Position numbers and translations under genes: made by a program. Source: an uncultured Blautia sp. (GTDB taxonomy: Bacteria > Bacillota > Clostridia > Lachnospirales > Lachnospiraceae). Taken from it: DNA of 64,000 bases. The stretch spans positions 1 through 64,000 of the forward strand of contig CAKRVL010000003.1 in the NCBI GenBank assembly GCA_934408705.1, in the 5' to 3' direction. The notes beneath the pieces were generated by a model that did no database searches, was not told where the DNA came from, and saw only the letters and a program-made list of their open reading frames with translations. This document shows positions 17,404 through 27,501 of the stretch, one piece after another; position 1 is the first letter of the stretch; the number at the start of each line of letters is the position of its first letter.

Positions 17404-18489
17404 TTACTCAGTGCTTCCCGTTCTGGACTTCAAAAAATCAAGCTCTTTGGAAGCTTCTTCATCCTCCGGATACATTCCCACATAAGATACTACTTTCTCT
17501 TGGGCTGTAACAAAATCCAGTTTTTTCTCATAAACCACAATTTCATTAAACAACAGACTCTGCATTTCATCATCAGAAGCAACTGTAATCCCATTGTTTA
17601 TATTTTCAAGAGCAGAATCATAATTTCCTTCTGCAATATCACACACAGCCAGACCATTATAGCCTAATGCAGCTGTCTTCATCTGGTTCTTGGAAGTATC
17701 CTCCAGCTTCTGGCTGATGAACTGCTGATACATGGCACGGGCATTAGCATAATCTTCCTGGGCGCCGTACACCATACCAAGAAGCAGAAGTGCTTCTGTG
17801 CTTCCCTGATTGGAGGCATCTGTCAGCTCCTTCTTTGCATTGGCATAATCTTCCATATAGTAATAGATCCTGCCCCGATTACACAGATCATCTGCCCCTT
17901 TGGCTTCAGTTGATAAAACAGCCTCCAGGTACCTGGTTCCATCAGCTTCCATGTCCTTTTCCAGATAGGTCTCATAAATCTGAATAGCACGATCATAGCT
18001 GGAATCTTCACCATATGCCTGCTCAAAATCCAGAGAAGCCTCATCATATCCATCCATAGCAAGAGCAACCTTGCCTGTCAGGAACCAGGAATCTGCATCC
18101 ATATCATAATTCTGTGCAAGCTCCTGACAATCTGCCATGGCCTCCTGGGGCTGCCCTGCCTGTAATCTCGCTGTAGCGCGGTACAGATACAGATCACGAG
18201 CCATACCCTTACTTACTCTCTCCTGAGAAAGAGCATTTGTAAAAGCACTCACAGCTTCTTCGTAATTTCCAAGACGAAGCTGGCAGATCCCGATTCCACG
18301 ATAGGAAACCACAAGCTTAATCCCATTATTTACAGAGGTATTAAACTCATCCAGAGCGTACTCATAGCTTCCCTGCTCCAGATCCTTCTGAGCTTCCTTA
18401 AAAATCTGCTGTTTTTCATTATCACAGCCCGCCAGAAGAGTAATCCCCATGACGGCTGTTATCATTATTGCTATTTTTCTGATTTTCAT
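17404..18489 (-). CDS. TPR-repeat lipoprotein
   Basis: 361 residues from the ATG at 18489. The start gives a lipoprotein signal with lipobox LAGC (Cys near 21), followed by roughly eight to nine tetratricopeptide repeats spanning the rest (for example the AVSAFTNAL, YYYMEDYANAKKEL and NGLAVCDIAEGNYDSAL regions). TPR arrays mediate protein contacts, so a role in envelope assembly is plausible. It begins two bases after the glmM stop codon and is probably translationally coupled to it. No enzymatic motif is seen. Confidence 0.82.
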   Translation of the reverse strand: MKIRKIAIMITAVMGITLLAGCDNEKQQIFKEAQKDLEQGSYEYALDEFNTSVNNGIKLVVSYRGIGICQLRLGNYEEAVSAFTNALSQERVSKGMARDLYLYRATARLQAGQPQEAMADCQELAQNYDMDADSWFLTGKVALAMDGYDEASLDFEQAYGEDSSYDRAIQIYETYLEKDMEADGTRYLEAVLSTEAKGADDLCNRGRIYYYMEDYANAKKELTDASNQGSTEALLLLGMVYGAQEDYANARAMYQQFISQKLEDTSKNQMKTAALGYNGLAVCDIAEGNYDSALENINNGITVASDDEMQSLLFNEIVVYEKKLDFVTAQEKVVSYVGMYPEDEEASKELDFLKSRTGSTE

Positions 18490-18491
18490 TC

Positions 18492-19838
18492 TCAACCAAC
18501 GATCAGTCCCTCGGCTTCCATTACCTGTACAACACTGTCTACATATTGATGACAAAGCTCATTTGTCTCAGCCTCTACCATAACACGGATCAACGGCTCT
18601 GTACCACTTTCACGCACAAGGATACGTCCGGAATCTCCAAGCGCCTCAGCTGCTGCCTCAACAGCTGCTATAACCTTTGGATTCTCCCGTGCAGTTTTCT
18701 TATCTGCTACGCGCACATTGCGAAGAACCTGAGGATATACTTTCATCTCTTTCGCAAGGTCACATAATGTAGCTTTCTTATCCACACATGCCTCCATGAC
18801 CATAAGAGAGGTAAGGATACCATCTCCGGTAGCAGCGTAACGGCTGAAAATAATATGTCCGGACTGCTCTCCACCGATGCTGTAGTTGTTAGCAAGCATA
18901 TTTTCAGCAACATACTTGTCACCTACTGCAGTCTGCTCATAACGCATTCCTTCGCGTTCCAGAGCCTTGTAAAGTCCCATATTGGACATAACTGTGGTAA
19001 CAACTGTATCTCCATTCAGTTTACCCTGCTCCTTCAGATATTTACCACATACATACATGATCTTATCACCATCAATAATATTTCCACGGTGATCAACTGC
19101 GATACAACGGTCAGCATCTCCATCATAAGCAAATCCAATGTCAAGACCATTTTCCACTACATATTTCTGAAGAACTTCAATATGTGTAGAACCGCAGTTA
19201 GTATTGATATTAGTACCATCCGGCTGATTATTGATCACATATGTCTTCGCCTGAAGTGCTTCAAAAACGCTCTTTGCAATTGCGGAGGAGCTTCCGTTTG
19301 CACAGTCAAGGCCCACCTTTACATTCTTGAAATCACGACTTGGGATGGAGATCAGATATCCAATATAACGGTTACGTCCGGATGCAAAATCAATAGTACG
19401 TCCAATGTCCTCCTTGCGCGCCAGAGGCAGCTCCTCGATCTCACCATCAATATAAGCTTCAATCCGTTCCTCGATCTCAGCTTCAATCTTCTGTCCGTTT
19501 CCATTCAGAAGCTTGATTCCATTATCGTAGAATGGATTGTGGCTGGCAGAGATCATGATACCGCAGTCAAAATCCTCTGTACGGACTGCAAATGATACAC
19601 TTGGAGTAGTTGTTACATGAAGAAGATAAGCATCTGCACCGGAAGCTGTAAGACCGGCAACAAGAGCATACTCAAGCATATAGCTGCTTCGTCTGGTATC
19701 TTTTCCGATTACGATCTTTGCCTTATGGTCACGGCCATAATACCAGCCTACATAACGTCCAACCTTAAACGCATTGTCAACAGTCAGCTGAACATTTGCC
19801 TCTCCACGAAATCCGTCTGTTCCAAAATATTTTCCCAT
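18492..19838 (-). CDS. glmM: Phosphoglucosamine mutase
   Basis: 448 residues, full length for GlmM, which interconverts glucosamine-6-phosphate and glucosamine-1-phosphate for UDP-GlcNAc and peptidoglycan. The start GTDGFRG, the phosphoserine loop ISASHNP (Ser99), the metal-binding DGDADR, the sugar-binding GGEQSGH and the C-terminal phosphate-binding ESGTEPLIRVM are all present. It lies between a nucleotidyltransferase and the TPR lipoprotein in the same direction. Confidence 0.96.
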   Translation of the reverse strand: MGKYFGTDGFRGEANVQLTVDNAFKVGRYVGWYYGRDHKAKIVIGKDTRRSSYMLEYALVAGLTASGADAYLLHVTTTPSVSFAVRTEDFDCGIMISASHNPFYDNGIKLLNGNGQKIEAEIEERIEAYIDGEIEELPLARKEDIGRTIDFASGRNRYIGYLISIPSRDFKNVKVGLDCANGSSSAIAKSVFEALQAKTYVINNQPDGTNINTNCGSTHIEVLQKYVVENGLDIGFAYDGDADRCIAVDHRGNIIDGDKIMYVCGKYLKEQGKLNGDTVVTTVMSNMGLYKALEREGMRYEQTAVGDKYVAENMLANNYSIGGEQSGHIIFSRYAATGDGILTSLMVMEACVDKKATLCDLAKEMKVYPQVLRNVRVADKKTARENPKVIAAVEAAAEALGDSGRILVRESGTEPLIRVMVEAETNELCHQYVDSVVQVMEAEGLIVG

Positions 19839-19891
19839 ATCTAATCATCCTCCTAGATTATAACTCTCAACTTGTCAATTACAATGCTGTC

Positions 19892-20809
19892 TTATTTATA
19901 AAGTCCGTCCGGATATACCCCAGCCTCAGTAAGCTCCTTAAAGGCTTTGATCACAACCTCTTTATCCTCCTGGTAAGTTACCCCGAACCAGGTGTCCTTT
20001 GTTTCAAGAACATCTACCTGGGCTGTTCCATTCTGGATCAGCTCATCGATCATAACCGGAAGCAGATATTCTGCTTTGATATCACCAGGCTTCACATTCT
20101 GAAGGAATTCTACAAAGCCATTATACAGGGTATCCATAAATGCAGGAGTCAGTCCCCACATATTCATGGAAACCAGCTCATTCAGATCAAGCTGCTCTGC
20201 CGGCTTGTCATCCTCGCGGCTCTCAGCGCCCTGAGCTGTCTTAAAAATATTATGTGTCTCTGTGACACCTGTAAGCTTACCATCTGCAATATGGCAAAGA
20301 CCTCTTGTAACGCTTCCGTTATCACTTAAGGTATTTCCAAGTCTGAAGCCAGCCATGCAAATATGAAGAACATCATCAGCAGGCTGCTCCTGAATCAGAT
20401 AATCATGCACCTTTACATACGCTTCCTTACCATAGTAATCATCTGCATTGATAACTGCAAATGGCTCTGTCAGAAACTCCCGTGCACAGATAACAGCATG
20501 TCCGGTTCCCCATGGCTTGGTTCTGTCAGCCGGCTTTTCAAATCCTTCCGGAAGCTTCTCCATCTCCTGATATGCATAAGCAACCTCGGCGATTTTCTCA
20601 ACTCTTGCACCAATAGTGCTCTTAAATTCCTCTTCCAGATCCTTGCGGATGATAAAAACAATCTTGTTAAAACCTGCTTCCAATGCATCCCTGATGGAAT
20701 AATCCATAATGATCTCACCATTTGGTCCAACCGGCGCAAGCTGCTTGATTCCATTTCCAAAACGGCTTCCAACACCTGCTGCCATAATTACAAGCGCTGT
20801 CTTTTTCAT
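19892..20809 (-). CDS. Sugar-phosphate-type nucleotidyltransferase
   Basis: 305 residues. The N-terminal signature VIMAAGVGSRFG is the NTP-binding loop of the nucleotidyltransferase superfamily, followed by KPWGTGHA and a NADDYYG metal-binding motif. It should transfer a nucleotide to a sugar phosphate or related acceptor; the specific substrate is not decided by the sequence. The ATG at 20809 has GGAGGG seven bases upstream, so I prefer it to the longer frame at 20824. It lies upstream of glmM and downstream of prfA, all in one direction. Confidence 0.82.
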   Translation of the reverse strand: MKKTALVIMAAGVGSRFGNGIKQLAPVGPNGEIIMDYSIRDALEAGFNKIVFIIRKDLEEEFKSTIGARVEKIAEVAYAYQEMEKLPEGFEKPADRTKPWGTGHAVICAREFLTEPFAVINADDYYGKEAYVKVHDYLIQEQPADDVLHICMAGFRLGNTLSDNGSVTRGLCHIADGKLTGVTETHNIFKTAQGAESREDDKPAEQLDLNELVSMNMWGLTPAFMDTLYNGFVEFLQNVKPGDIKAEYLLPVMIDELIQNGTAQVDVLETKDTWFGVTYQEDKEVVIKAFKELTEAGVYPDGLYK

Positions 20810-20844
20810 AGGTAAACCCTCCATTTATTTGATTGTTTTATTAC

Positions 20845-21918
20845 TTACTGCTCCTGAAGATTACTTAATTTCACAGCCTGGTCTGCTGCGATCAGACTAT
20901 CAATGATCTCATCCAGGTCTCCGCCCAGAATATTATCCAATCTGTGAAGTGTAAGCTTAATACGATGATCTGTCACACGTCCCTGTGGGAAATTATATGT
21001 TCTGATCTTCTCAGAGCGGTCACCTGTACCAATCTGGCTTCTTCTTGCTTCAGCCTCAGCATCATGCTGCTTCGCCAGCTCCATCTCATACAGACGGGAA
21101 CGAAGCACCTTCAAAGCCTTATCTTTATTCTTCAGCTGTGACTTCTCATCCTGACAGGAAATTACTATTCCTGTAGGAATATGAGTTAATCGTACAGCAG
21201 AGTCTGTAGTATTGACACACTGTCCACCATTTCCGGATGCACGGAATACGTCAAATTTACAGTCATTCATATCCAGATGGAAGTCGATTTCTTCTGCCTC
21301 AGGCATGATTGCAACAGTACATGTAGAGGTATGGATTCTTCCACCAGATTCAGTCTCAGGAACTCGCTGTACACGATGTACACCACTTTCATATTTCAGT
21401 CTGGAATAAGCTCCGGCACCATTGATCATAAAGGTAACCTCTTTGAAACCGCCAATTCCATTCTCATTCAAGCTCATCATCTCTGTTTTCCAGCGTCTGG
21501 ATTCTGCATACTTCACATACATTCTGTATATCTCAGCAGCAAAAAGCGCAGCCTCATCTCCACCAGCGCCGGCACGGATCTCCACAATAACGTTCTTGCT
21601 GTCATTAGGATCCTTAGGTAAAAGAAGGATTTTCAGCTCATGCTCCAGTGCTTCCACCTGCTTCTTGGCATCAGAAAGCTCTTCCTTAAGCATCTCCCTC
21701 ATTTCCTCATCCTTCTCTTCTTCCAGCATGGAAAGACTATCCTGGATGGTTTCTTTATTCTTCTTATATTCCTTATAGGTATCCACAATTGGCTGCAGGT
21801 CGCTCTGTTCCTTCATCAGTTTCTGGAAACGCTCTGGATTGGATGTTACATCCGGCTCACCCAGCTCGTTCAGAACTTCTTCGAAGCGTATGAGCAAATC
21901 GTCCAACTTGTCAAACAT
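20845..21918 (-). CDS. prfA: Peptide chain release factor 1
   Basis: 357 residues. The GGQ motif that triggers peptidyl-tRNA hydrolysis is at 231-233, and PET at 187-189 is the PxT codon-recognition tripeptide of RF1, which reads UAA and UAG. AGGAGG precedes the ATG. It follows prmC, whose product methylates the GGQ glutamine, a common and functionally sensible pairing. Confidence 0.97.
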   Translation of the reverse strand: MFDKLDDLLIRFEEVLNELGEPDVTSNPERFQKLMKEQSDLQPIVDTYKEYKKNKETIQDSLSMLEEEKDEEMREMLKEELSDAKKQVEALEHELKILLLPKDPNDSKNVIVEIRAGAGGDEAALFAAEIYRMYVKYAESRRWKTEMMSLNENGIGGFKEVTFMINGAGAYSRLKYESGVHRVQRVPETESGGRIHTSTCTVAIMPEAEEIDFHLDMNDCKFDVFRASGNGGQCVNTTDSAVRLTHIPTGIVISCQDEKSQLKNKDKALKVLRSRLYEMELAKQHDAEAEARRSQIGTGDRSEKIRTYNFPQGRVTDHRIKLTLHRLDNILGGDLDEIIDSLIAADQAVKLSNLQEQ

Positions 21919-22014
21919 GGTTTTCCTCCTGTTATTTTCTGTTGCTGCAAAAACTGCACAACAACAATTTCTATTCTTTCTTCTGAGGCAGCAGCCTCAG
22001 CATTCCACAAAGGA

Positions 22015-22884
22015 TCATCGTCTTCCCAGCACAACTCTGTCCAGTCCGGTCAGATCCTTAATGATCTGTACATCAAAAAAGCCATTATCACACATCAGCT
22101 TCGATACTGCCTCACCCTGATCATATCCGATTTCAAACAGCATCCAGCCATCCTTTTTCAGAAAAGGCGCTCCCTCTGATACGATTTTTCTATAAAAATA
22201 CAGTCCATCCTCATGGCCGTCCAGTGCAAGCCGCGGATCGTGATCCCGCACCTCCTCCATAAGCTCTTCAATGTCTGCACTCCTGATATAAGGGGGATTC
22301 GAAATAAGGATATCATATAGTGCTGTATCTTTACCAGCCTTTTCTTGAAAAAAAGGTGACAAAAACAAGTCACTTTCCACAAGCTCTGCTCTGTCTGTCA
22401 CCTGAAGCCCTGCTGCATTTCGTTCCGCCACCTGAAGTGCCGGCCTGGAAACATCGGCACCGACTCCATATGCGTCTTCCTTAAGAGCCAGAAGACTTAA
22501 AAGAATACAGCCCGATCCGGTGCACATATCCAGAATCCTGGGAGCATTTTTCCCCTTCAGGATTTCCAGGGCTTTCTCAACCAGCGTCTCAGTGTCCTGT
22601 CTGGGCACCAGTACATTCTGGTTGACATAAAATTCATATCCCATAAACCAGGCCTGGTGAGTAATATGCTGCAACGGAATATGACTCGCTCTTTTTGCAA
22701 TAGCCTCCCGGTATGCAGTCGCTTTTTCCTCATCCACCAGCTCATCTGAGTGGGCAAAATAAAAAGCTCTGTTCACACCAGTCACATATTCCAGAAGAAG
22801 CCAGGCATCCAGCCTGGCTTCCTGGAGCTCATGCTCTTCCAGAACCTTGGTTCCTTCTTTTAATAAAGCTTCCAGAGATATCAT
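22015..22884 (-). CDS. prmC: Release factor glutamine N5-methyltransferase
   Basis: 289 residues with the PrmC helical N-terminus and a class I methyltransferase domain (LDMCTGSGCILLSL SAM-binding loop). The NPPY motif that recognises the release-factor glutamine is present (SNPPYI). It methylates the GGQ glutamine of RF1 and RF2. The start overlaps the DUF1385 stop by four bases (ATGA), and prfA follows. Confidence 0.95.
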   Translation of the reverse strand: MISLEALLKEGTKVLEEHELQEARLDAWLLLEYVTGVNRAFYFAHSDELVDEEKATAYREAIAKRASHIPLQHITHQAWFMGYEFYVNQNVLVPRQDTETLVEKALEILKGKNAPRILDMCTGSGCILLSLLALKEDAYGVGADVSRPALQVAERNAAGLQVTDRAELVESDLFLSPFFQEKAGKDTALYDILISNPPYIRSADIEELMEEVRDHDPRLALDGHEDGLYFYRKIVSEGAPFLKKDGWMLFEIGYDQGEAVSKLMCDNGFFDVQIIKDLTGLDRVVLGRR

Positions 22885-23882
22885 TTCTCTTCACCTGTTG
22901 TATTTTCATCATTTTCGCAGGGAATATCCAGATCAAACTCTTCCTTTAAATATGTTCTCCAGTCAAACACAGCCTCCACAGCTTTAATAGCAACCTCCGC
23001 CATATCTGCTGTAGGCTCCTTAGTGGTAAATTTCTGCATTGCCATACCTGGCTTACTCATCATCAGGGCAAATTTACTGTCAGTTCTTCCTGCCCACTGG
23101 ATGATCTCAAATGAAATTCCGGATACAATAGGCACCATAAGGAGACGTCCAAAAAGACGCAGCCAATACGAAGGTACCAATACGAAAATAAAATGCAGGA
23201 AAATACTTACCAGCATAACTAGGAATAAAAAGCTTGTTCCACATCGTCTATGAAATCTGGAGCTTTCCAGTACATTCTCCACTGTCAATGGCTTGCCATT
23301 CTCCACACAGTTAATACATTTATGCTCTGCTCCATGATACATAAAGGTTCTCTGGATATCCTTCATTCTGGAAATCAAAAGCATATATCCCATAAACAAG
23401 CCCAACTTCACAAATGCTTCCACAATAGTAACTACCACCTCGGAAGCACCTACCTTACGGCAAAGGCTTGCCAGCGCATAAGGCAGAAGCATAAATGCGG
23501 CAATGGAAACTACTATAGAAACAGCTACAGTCACATAAAGTAAAGCCTTAAATGCCCTGTCCTCTTTTTTCTTCTTAGCCTCCAGTTCCTCCTGAGAAAG
23601 AGCTGCATTCTTCTTAGTCTCTTCCTCATCCTCCTCATCTCCTGCGATCTCTGCTGAATACATCAGGCATTTAGTTCCTGTCACCAGAGAATCGATGAAG
23701 CTGACCATTCCGCGGATAATAGGCTTGCGCCAGATCTTTGCCTTGCCAAAGATACATTTGTAATCTTCAACCTTTACTTCAATTTCTTTATCAGGACGGC
23801 GCACTGCAATAGAATATTTGTCCTTATGACGCATCATGATGCCTTCCATTACAGCTTGTCCACCGATGTTAGATGGTTTCAT
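22881..23882 (-). CDS. DUF1385 membrane protein
   Basis: 333 residues starting NIGGQAVMEGIMMR, the signature of DUF1385 (YqhQ-like) proteins, which are integral membrane proteins commonly encoded beside prmC and prfA in Firmicutes. About four to five hydrophobic segments are seen (for example 115-140, 150-172, 220-260). An acidic, lysine-rich loop lies near 82-105. The biochemical role is not established. It overlaps prmC and follows rpmE, forming part of a rho-rpmE-DUF1385-prmC-prfA arrangement. Confidence 0.9.
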   Translation of the reverse strand: MKPSNIGGQAVMEGIMMRHKDKYSIAVRRPDKEIEVKVEDYKCIFGKAKIWRKPIIRGMVSFIDSLVTGTKCLMYSAEIAGDEEDEEETKKNAALSQEELEAKKKKEDRAFKALLYVTVAVSIVVSIAAFMLLPYALASLCRKVGASEVVVTIVEAFVKLGLFMGYMLLISRMKDIQRTFMYHGAEHKCINCVENGKPLTVENVLESSRFHRRCGTSFLFLVMLVSIFLHFIFVLVPSYWLRLFGRLLMVPIVSGISFEIIQWAGRTDSKFALMMSKPGMAMQKFTTKEPTADMAEVAIKAVEAVFDWRTYLKEEFDLDIPCENDENTTGEEK

Positions 23883-23915
23883 TTTATCCTCCGTCTCATA
23901 AATTCAGTCAAATTA

Positions 23916-23949
23916 CAAAGAAAGGTTGAGATTTCCCAACCTCAACCTT
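23916..23949 (-). terminator. Hairpin after rpmE
   Basis: AAGGTTGAG/CTCAACCTT stem, then TCTTTG on the minus strand. It probably attenuates reading into DUF1385 rather than fully stopping it. Confidence 0.6.
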
Positions 23950-23969
23950 CTCATTCAGTAATATTCAAA

Positions 23970-24173
23970 TTATTTATTCAGGCCGTATTTCTCATTGAAC
24001 TTATTGATACGTCCGCGAGCCTGAGTAGCTTTCTGCTGTCCTGTATAGAACGGATGACATTTGGAGCAGATTTCTACGTGGATGTCCTGCTTGGTAGAAC
24101 CTGTTACAAAAGTATTACCGCAGTTGCAGGTTACAGTTGCCTGATAGTAATTCGGATGGATTCCTTCTCTCAT
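23970..24173 (-). CDS. rpmE: Ribosomal protein bL31 (zinc form)
   Basis: 67 residues. Cys16, Cys18, Cys36 and Cys39 form the zinc site, so this is the C-plus form of L31. GAGAGGTG precedes the ATG at 24173; the upstream GTG in the same frame (24182) lies within that binding site and is not the start. It sits directly downstream of rho, as in many Firmicutes. Confidence 0.96.
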   Translation of the reverse strand: MREGIHPNYYQATVTCNCGNTFVTGSTKQDIHVEICSKCHPFYTGQQKATQARGRINKFNEKYGLNK

Positions 24174-24282
24174 GATTTTCACCTCTCTATATTTATTCTA
24201 TTTTATTTGCGTTGAATCTGACGAATTCACACTTTACACAGCCTACTGATTATAGCATGGTGTTATAAGAAATGCAAGTTAT

Positions 24283-25893
24283 TTATAAAAATTTCTGTTT
24301 TTTTACCATTTGCACAAATTCTGCATTATTAGATGTGCGGGCAAACATGTTCAGAATCTGCTCAACAGCCTCATCGGACTTCATTCCGTTAAGGGCTTTT
24401 CGCATAATATAAACAGCTTCCTGCTCATCTTTGCTAAGCAGCAGATCCTCCCGTCTGGTGCCTGATTTCTGGATATCAATAGCCGGGAAGACCCTCTTCT
24501 CCTGCAATTTACGGTCAAGCACAAGCTCCATGTTACCGGTACCCTTGAACTCCTCGTAAATAACATCGTCCATCTTGCTTCCGGTATCAACCAGTGCAGT
24601 AGCAAGGATAGTGAGACTGCCTCCTTCACGCATATTACGCGCAGCACCAAAGAAGCGCTTCGGCATATGAAGAGCCCCCGGATCAAGACCACCAGACAAG
24701 GTTCTTCCGCTTGGCGGTACTACCAGGTTATATGCTCTCGCCAGTCTGGTAATAGAATCCAGAAGGATCACAACATCCTGCTTATGTTCTACAAGGCGGC
24801 GTGCACGCTCCACAACCATCTCAGATACACGCTTATGATGCTCCGGAAGCTCATCAAATGTAGAGTAGATAACCTCCACATTCGGTCCCTGTATTGCTTC
24901 CTTAATATCAGTAACCTCCTCAGGACGCTCGTCAATAAGAAGGATGATCAGATGCATATCTCTATTATTCTTAAGGATAGACTTCGCCACATCCTTAAGA
25001 AGTGTAGTCTTACCTGCCTTAGGCGGGGAAACGATCATACCACGCTGTCCCTTTCCGATAGGACTGATCAGATCCACTATACGCATGGCTGTAGTACCAC
25101 CAGGGCGCTCCATGATCAGACGCTCATCAGGAAATATAGGAGTCATATTCTCAAAGCTATATCTCTTCTGACCTTCGCTTGGATGGAAACCATTAATAGA
25201 TGTCACATACAAAAGAGCGCTAAACTTCTCTCCCTGGGTTTTAATACGGATATTTCCCTGGACTATATCACCTGTTTTCAGATTGAATCTGCGGATCTGT
25301 GACGGAGAAACATAGATATCATTCTCTCCCGGAAGGTAATTCTCACTTCGGATAAATCCAAAGCCGTCCGGCATAACCTCCAGAATACCATTGGCCTTCT
25401 CTCCACTGTCAAGCTGTATGGCTTCAGCAGAAACATTATAAGGATTGCCGGAATCATCTGCCTGATTGGCGTTCTCATTAGCTGTGCGGGGCTGTTCCTG
25501 CACTTCTGCCTTAAGCTCAGCAGGCGGAACTACTTCAACAGCTTTGGCAGCAGTGGTACGCTTCACATAATTCTCCTGTCTGTTCTCGCCATTGTAGCTG
25601 CCCTGACGTCCGGTATTCTCATTTCTGCTGTAATTACTGCGGTATTCCGGATTCCGTCTAACAATCGTGCGTGATTTTACAGATGTGGTATCCGACTTCT
25701 CATTCTCTGATGCAGCAGCAGGCTCCTGCTTCTCAGAAGACACCTGTACCGTATCTGCTGCTTCCTTCTTATCCTCTTCTAACATACGTTCAATTAATTC
25801 AGGCTTTCTCATGGTAGAAATGCCCTTCAGTCCTCTGGCTTTAGCTAAATCCTTCAACGTAGCCAAGGATAAAGATTCATATTTTTCTCTCAT
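24283..25893 (-). CDS. rho: Transcription termination factor Rho
   Basis: 536 residues, longer than the approximately 420 of Escherichia coli because of an Asn/Arg/Glu-rich insertion (about 40-165) between the Rho_N helices and the cold-shock RNA-binding domain ([20 protein letters not shown]). The ATPase part has Walker [10 protein letters not shown], Walker [11 protein letters not shown] and the Q/R-loop region up to the C-terminal GTRREDLL motif. Such low-complexity insertions are known in Clostridia Rho proteins and can drive condensation. The ATG at 25893 has AGAGG nine bases upstream. Confidence 0.96.
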   Translation of the reverse strand: MREKYESLSLATLKDLAKARGLKGISTMRKPELIERMLEEDKKEAADTVQVSSEKQEPAAASENEKSDTTSVKSRTIVRRNPEYRSNYSRNENTGRQGSYNGENRQENYVKRTTAAKAVEVVPPAELKAEVQEQPRTANENANQADDSGNPYNVSAEAIQLDSGEKANGILEVMPDGFGFIRSENYLPGENDIYVSPSQIRRFNLKTGDIVQGNIRIKTQGEKFSALLYVTSINGFHPSEGQKRYSFENMTPIFPDERLIMERPGGTTAMRIVDLISPIGKGQRGMIVSPPKAGKTTLLKDVAKSILKNNRDMHLIILLIDERPEEVTDIKEAIQGPNVEVIYSTFDELPEHHKRVSEMVVERARRLVEHKQDVVILLDSITRLARAYNLVVPPSGRTLSGGLDPGALHMPKRFFGAARNMREGGSLTILATALVDTGSKMDDVIYEEFKGTGNMELVLDRKLQEKRVFPAIDIQKSGTRREDLLLSKDEQEAVYIMRKALNGMKSDEAVEQILNMFARTSNNAEFVQMVKKQKFL

Positions 25894-26024
25894 CAATCAT
25901 CTACCTCTTCGACTAATATTGTTCTGAAACATATTTCATTTTGATTTACCGGGATACAAATGTCTGATTAGACAGAAGCTATATATTGAATAAAAAACGT
26001 GTTCAAAAAAATCTATCAAGTTTA

Positions 26025-26053
26025 ATTCTAGCACATTCCCTGCACCATGTCTA
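26025..26053 (-). promoter_or_regulatory. Promoter of rho
   Basis: TAGACA (26048-26053), 17 bases, TAGAAT (26025-26030) with an upstream TG on the minus strand. Confidence 0.55.
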
Positions 26054-26201
26054 TATCAATTCCAATTATGTCTATCCCTGCCCACATTTTTCAGTTACGT
26101 GATAATAAAGCATTTCATCTTTGCTTTGTATTATACACACCTGAAGTTTTTCATTGCAAGAATTTTTTGTCGACACTTATCAAGACGCTTCGACATTTCT
26201 T

Positions 26202-26235
26202 TAACAACAAACACCCGGAGATATTCCTCCGGGTG
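26202..26235 (-). terminator. Terminator of the PPEP-like gene
   Basis: CACCCGGAG/CTCCGGGTG nine-pair stem followed by TTTGTTGTT on the minus strand. Confidence 0.8.
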
Positions 26236-26252
26236 CCGGTCATCTGAATAAT

Positions 26253-27242
26253 TTAACTCCAATACGGTCCATAAACCTTCTGAATCTTAGCAATCTGTGA
26301 ATCTGTTATCTGAGCGAGTGCATTCTGAACAGCTGCATATGTCTGCGGTCTGGAGCTCTTCAGAGAAGCATTGTTCAGGATATAATCCTTAACAGATTCT
26401 GCGAAATACTCCGAAGAATTCTGTGTTACATAAGCCTTATTGAAGGATGTAACATTTCCTTTCTCTGCTGCAAAAATGCTCTGGAAGCTTGCTGTTTTAT
26501 CTGTATTTCCAACGATAAATGCAAGGAAATGACCCAGCTCATGGTAAATGGAATCGTCAACCTGCTTCATTGTTATGGATCTTGTCTGCGCTGCAAAATA
26601 TCCGGAATAGTTAACAGATGGATCAACAACAACCTTAAAGCCTAACTGCTGGAATGCAGCGAGAACATGATTGTCCATTTTACCTGCGATAGAAGCTACA
26701 TTGGCTTCATATTTAGTCTGATTCTTAACAGAAGTAGTATCGGAAGCTGTAGTGCTTGCAGCATTCACACTGGCAACTGAAACCTGCTGTGTAGTTGTAA
26801 CCTGAACTGTAGTTGTAACCTTGGAAGTAACCAGTTTCTTCTTGGACTTCTTAGTGTATTTCTCAGTAGAATTGGTAACAACAGTCTTCTTGGTGTCAAC
26901 AGTTGTATTGCCGGATTTCTTAGTAGAATTGGTAACCTTGGTCTTCGGTTTCAGCTTTCTGGTGTAACTCTTCTTAGCTGCTTTTTTTAATTTAACTGTT
27001 TTCTTAGTTGTTTTAGTCTTGGATGTGGTCTTCACTGTAGTCTTCGGCTGAGAAGCTAATGGTGTCTCTTCCTCCGGAATAGATGCTTCCATGATCGGAT
27101 CTGTGTAGCTTGGGAATTCCGGCACATCACCTGAGCCTGAAAATAAGGATACACCGCCAATCACTACAGCAAGTGCAATAGCAGCACAGCTGGAAACAAC
27201 CTTCTTATTAGCGAACCACTCTGTAAGTTTCTTTCCTTTCAT
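26253..27242 (-). CDS. Secreted zinc metallopeptidase, PPEP/lethal-factor-like
   Basis: 329 residues. A membrane anchor or signal segment (about 16-36) is followed by a Lys/Thr-rich low-complexity linker (about 66-170) and a C-terminal domain (about 180-315) with HELGH (234-238), Tyr271 and Glu278 in SSEYFAES. From memory of Clostridioides difficile Pro-Pro endopeptidase PPEP-1 (Zmp1), the zinc glutamate follows the transition-state tyrosine by seven residues, as here, and the C-terminal PQTY..QN..A stretch also matches. It is likely a surface protease that cuts adhesins or matrix proteins. The gene is preceded by its own promoter, a c-di-GMP-I riboswitch and a terminator. Actual Pro-Pro specificity is not shown. 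Confidence 0.82.
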   Translation of the reverse strand: MKGKKLTEWFANKKVVSSCAAIALAVVIGGVSLFSGSGDVPEFPSYTDPIMEASIPEEETPLASQPKTTVKTTSKTKTTKKTVKLKKAAKKSYTRKLKPKTKVTNSTKKSGNTTVDTKKTVVTNSTEKYTKKSKKKLVTSKVTTTVQVTTTQQVSVASVNAASTTASDTTSVKNQTKYEANVASIAGKMDNHVLAAFQQLGFKVVVDPSVNYSGYFAAQTRSITMKQVDDSIYHELGHFLAFIVGNTDKTASFQSIFAAEKGNVTSFNKAYVTQNSSEYFAESVKDYILNNASLKSSRPQTYAAVQNALAQITDSQIAKIQKVYGPYWS

Positions 27243-27327
27243 ATATACACACCTCTCTTGAACGGTGATGAACCTGACCTGCCGCTATCCGGAAATCATC
27301 TGCATCTTCTAAAGTAACAATATTACA

Positions 27328-27361
27328 CAAAAAAACCGTTTATCCAAATAAATAAACGGTC
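27328..27361 (-). terminator. Riboswitch expression-platform terminator
   Basis: ACCGTTTAT/ATAAACGGT stem with loop TTATTTGG and a seven-T tract on the minus strand, placed between the c-di-GMP aptamer and the metallopeptidase start. Confidence 0.85.
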
Positions 27362-27409
27362 GCCACAAATAGAAGACTTCTGTCTCCTGTCATATCACAT
27401 AATCAATCT

Positions 27410-27492
27410 CAATGCGGCAACCGGCTGTCATAGTCAGCTGACCTTAGACCCTTGGCTTTGCGTCCCTGCCTTTCGACAGGTTTGCCTTTAAT
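27410..27492 (-). promoter_or_regulatory. c-di-GMP-I (GEMM-I) riboswitch aptamer
   Basis: On the minus strand the conserved GEMM-I blocks appear in order: AAAGGCAAACC, a short P1b stem closed by a GAAA tetraloop (CTGTCGAAAGGCAG), GGGACGCAAAGCC, GGGTCTAAGG, and the closing GCCGGTTGCC. This aptamer binds cyclic di-GMP. A terminator at 27328-27361 provides a transcriptional expression platform. The region between (27362-27409) can hold the antiterminator. Direction of control (on or off) cannot be read securely; the C. difficile zmp1 riboswitch turns expression off. Confidence 0.93.
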
Positions 27493-27501
27493 TACCCTTC
27501 T

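Larger units (their letters stand above)
25894..26252. other. Intergenic region upstream of rho
   Basis: No gene seen. It holds a rho promoter (26025-26053), an untranslated leader of about 125 bases that could carry Rho autoregulation, and the terminator of the upstream metallopeptidase gene (26202-26235). Confidence 0.6.
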
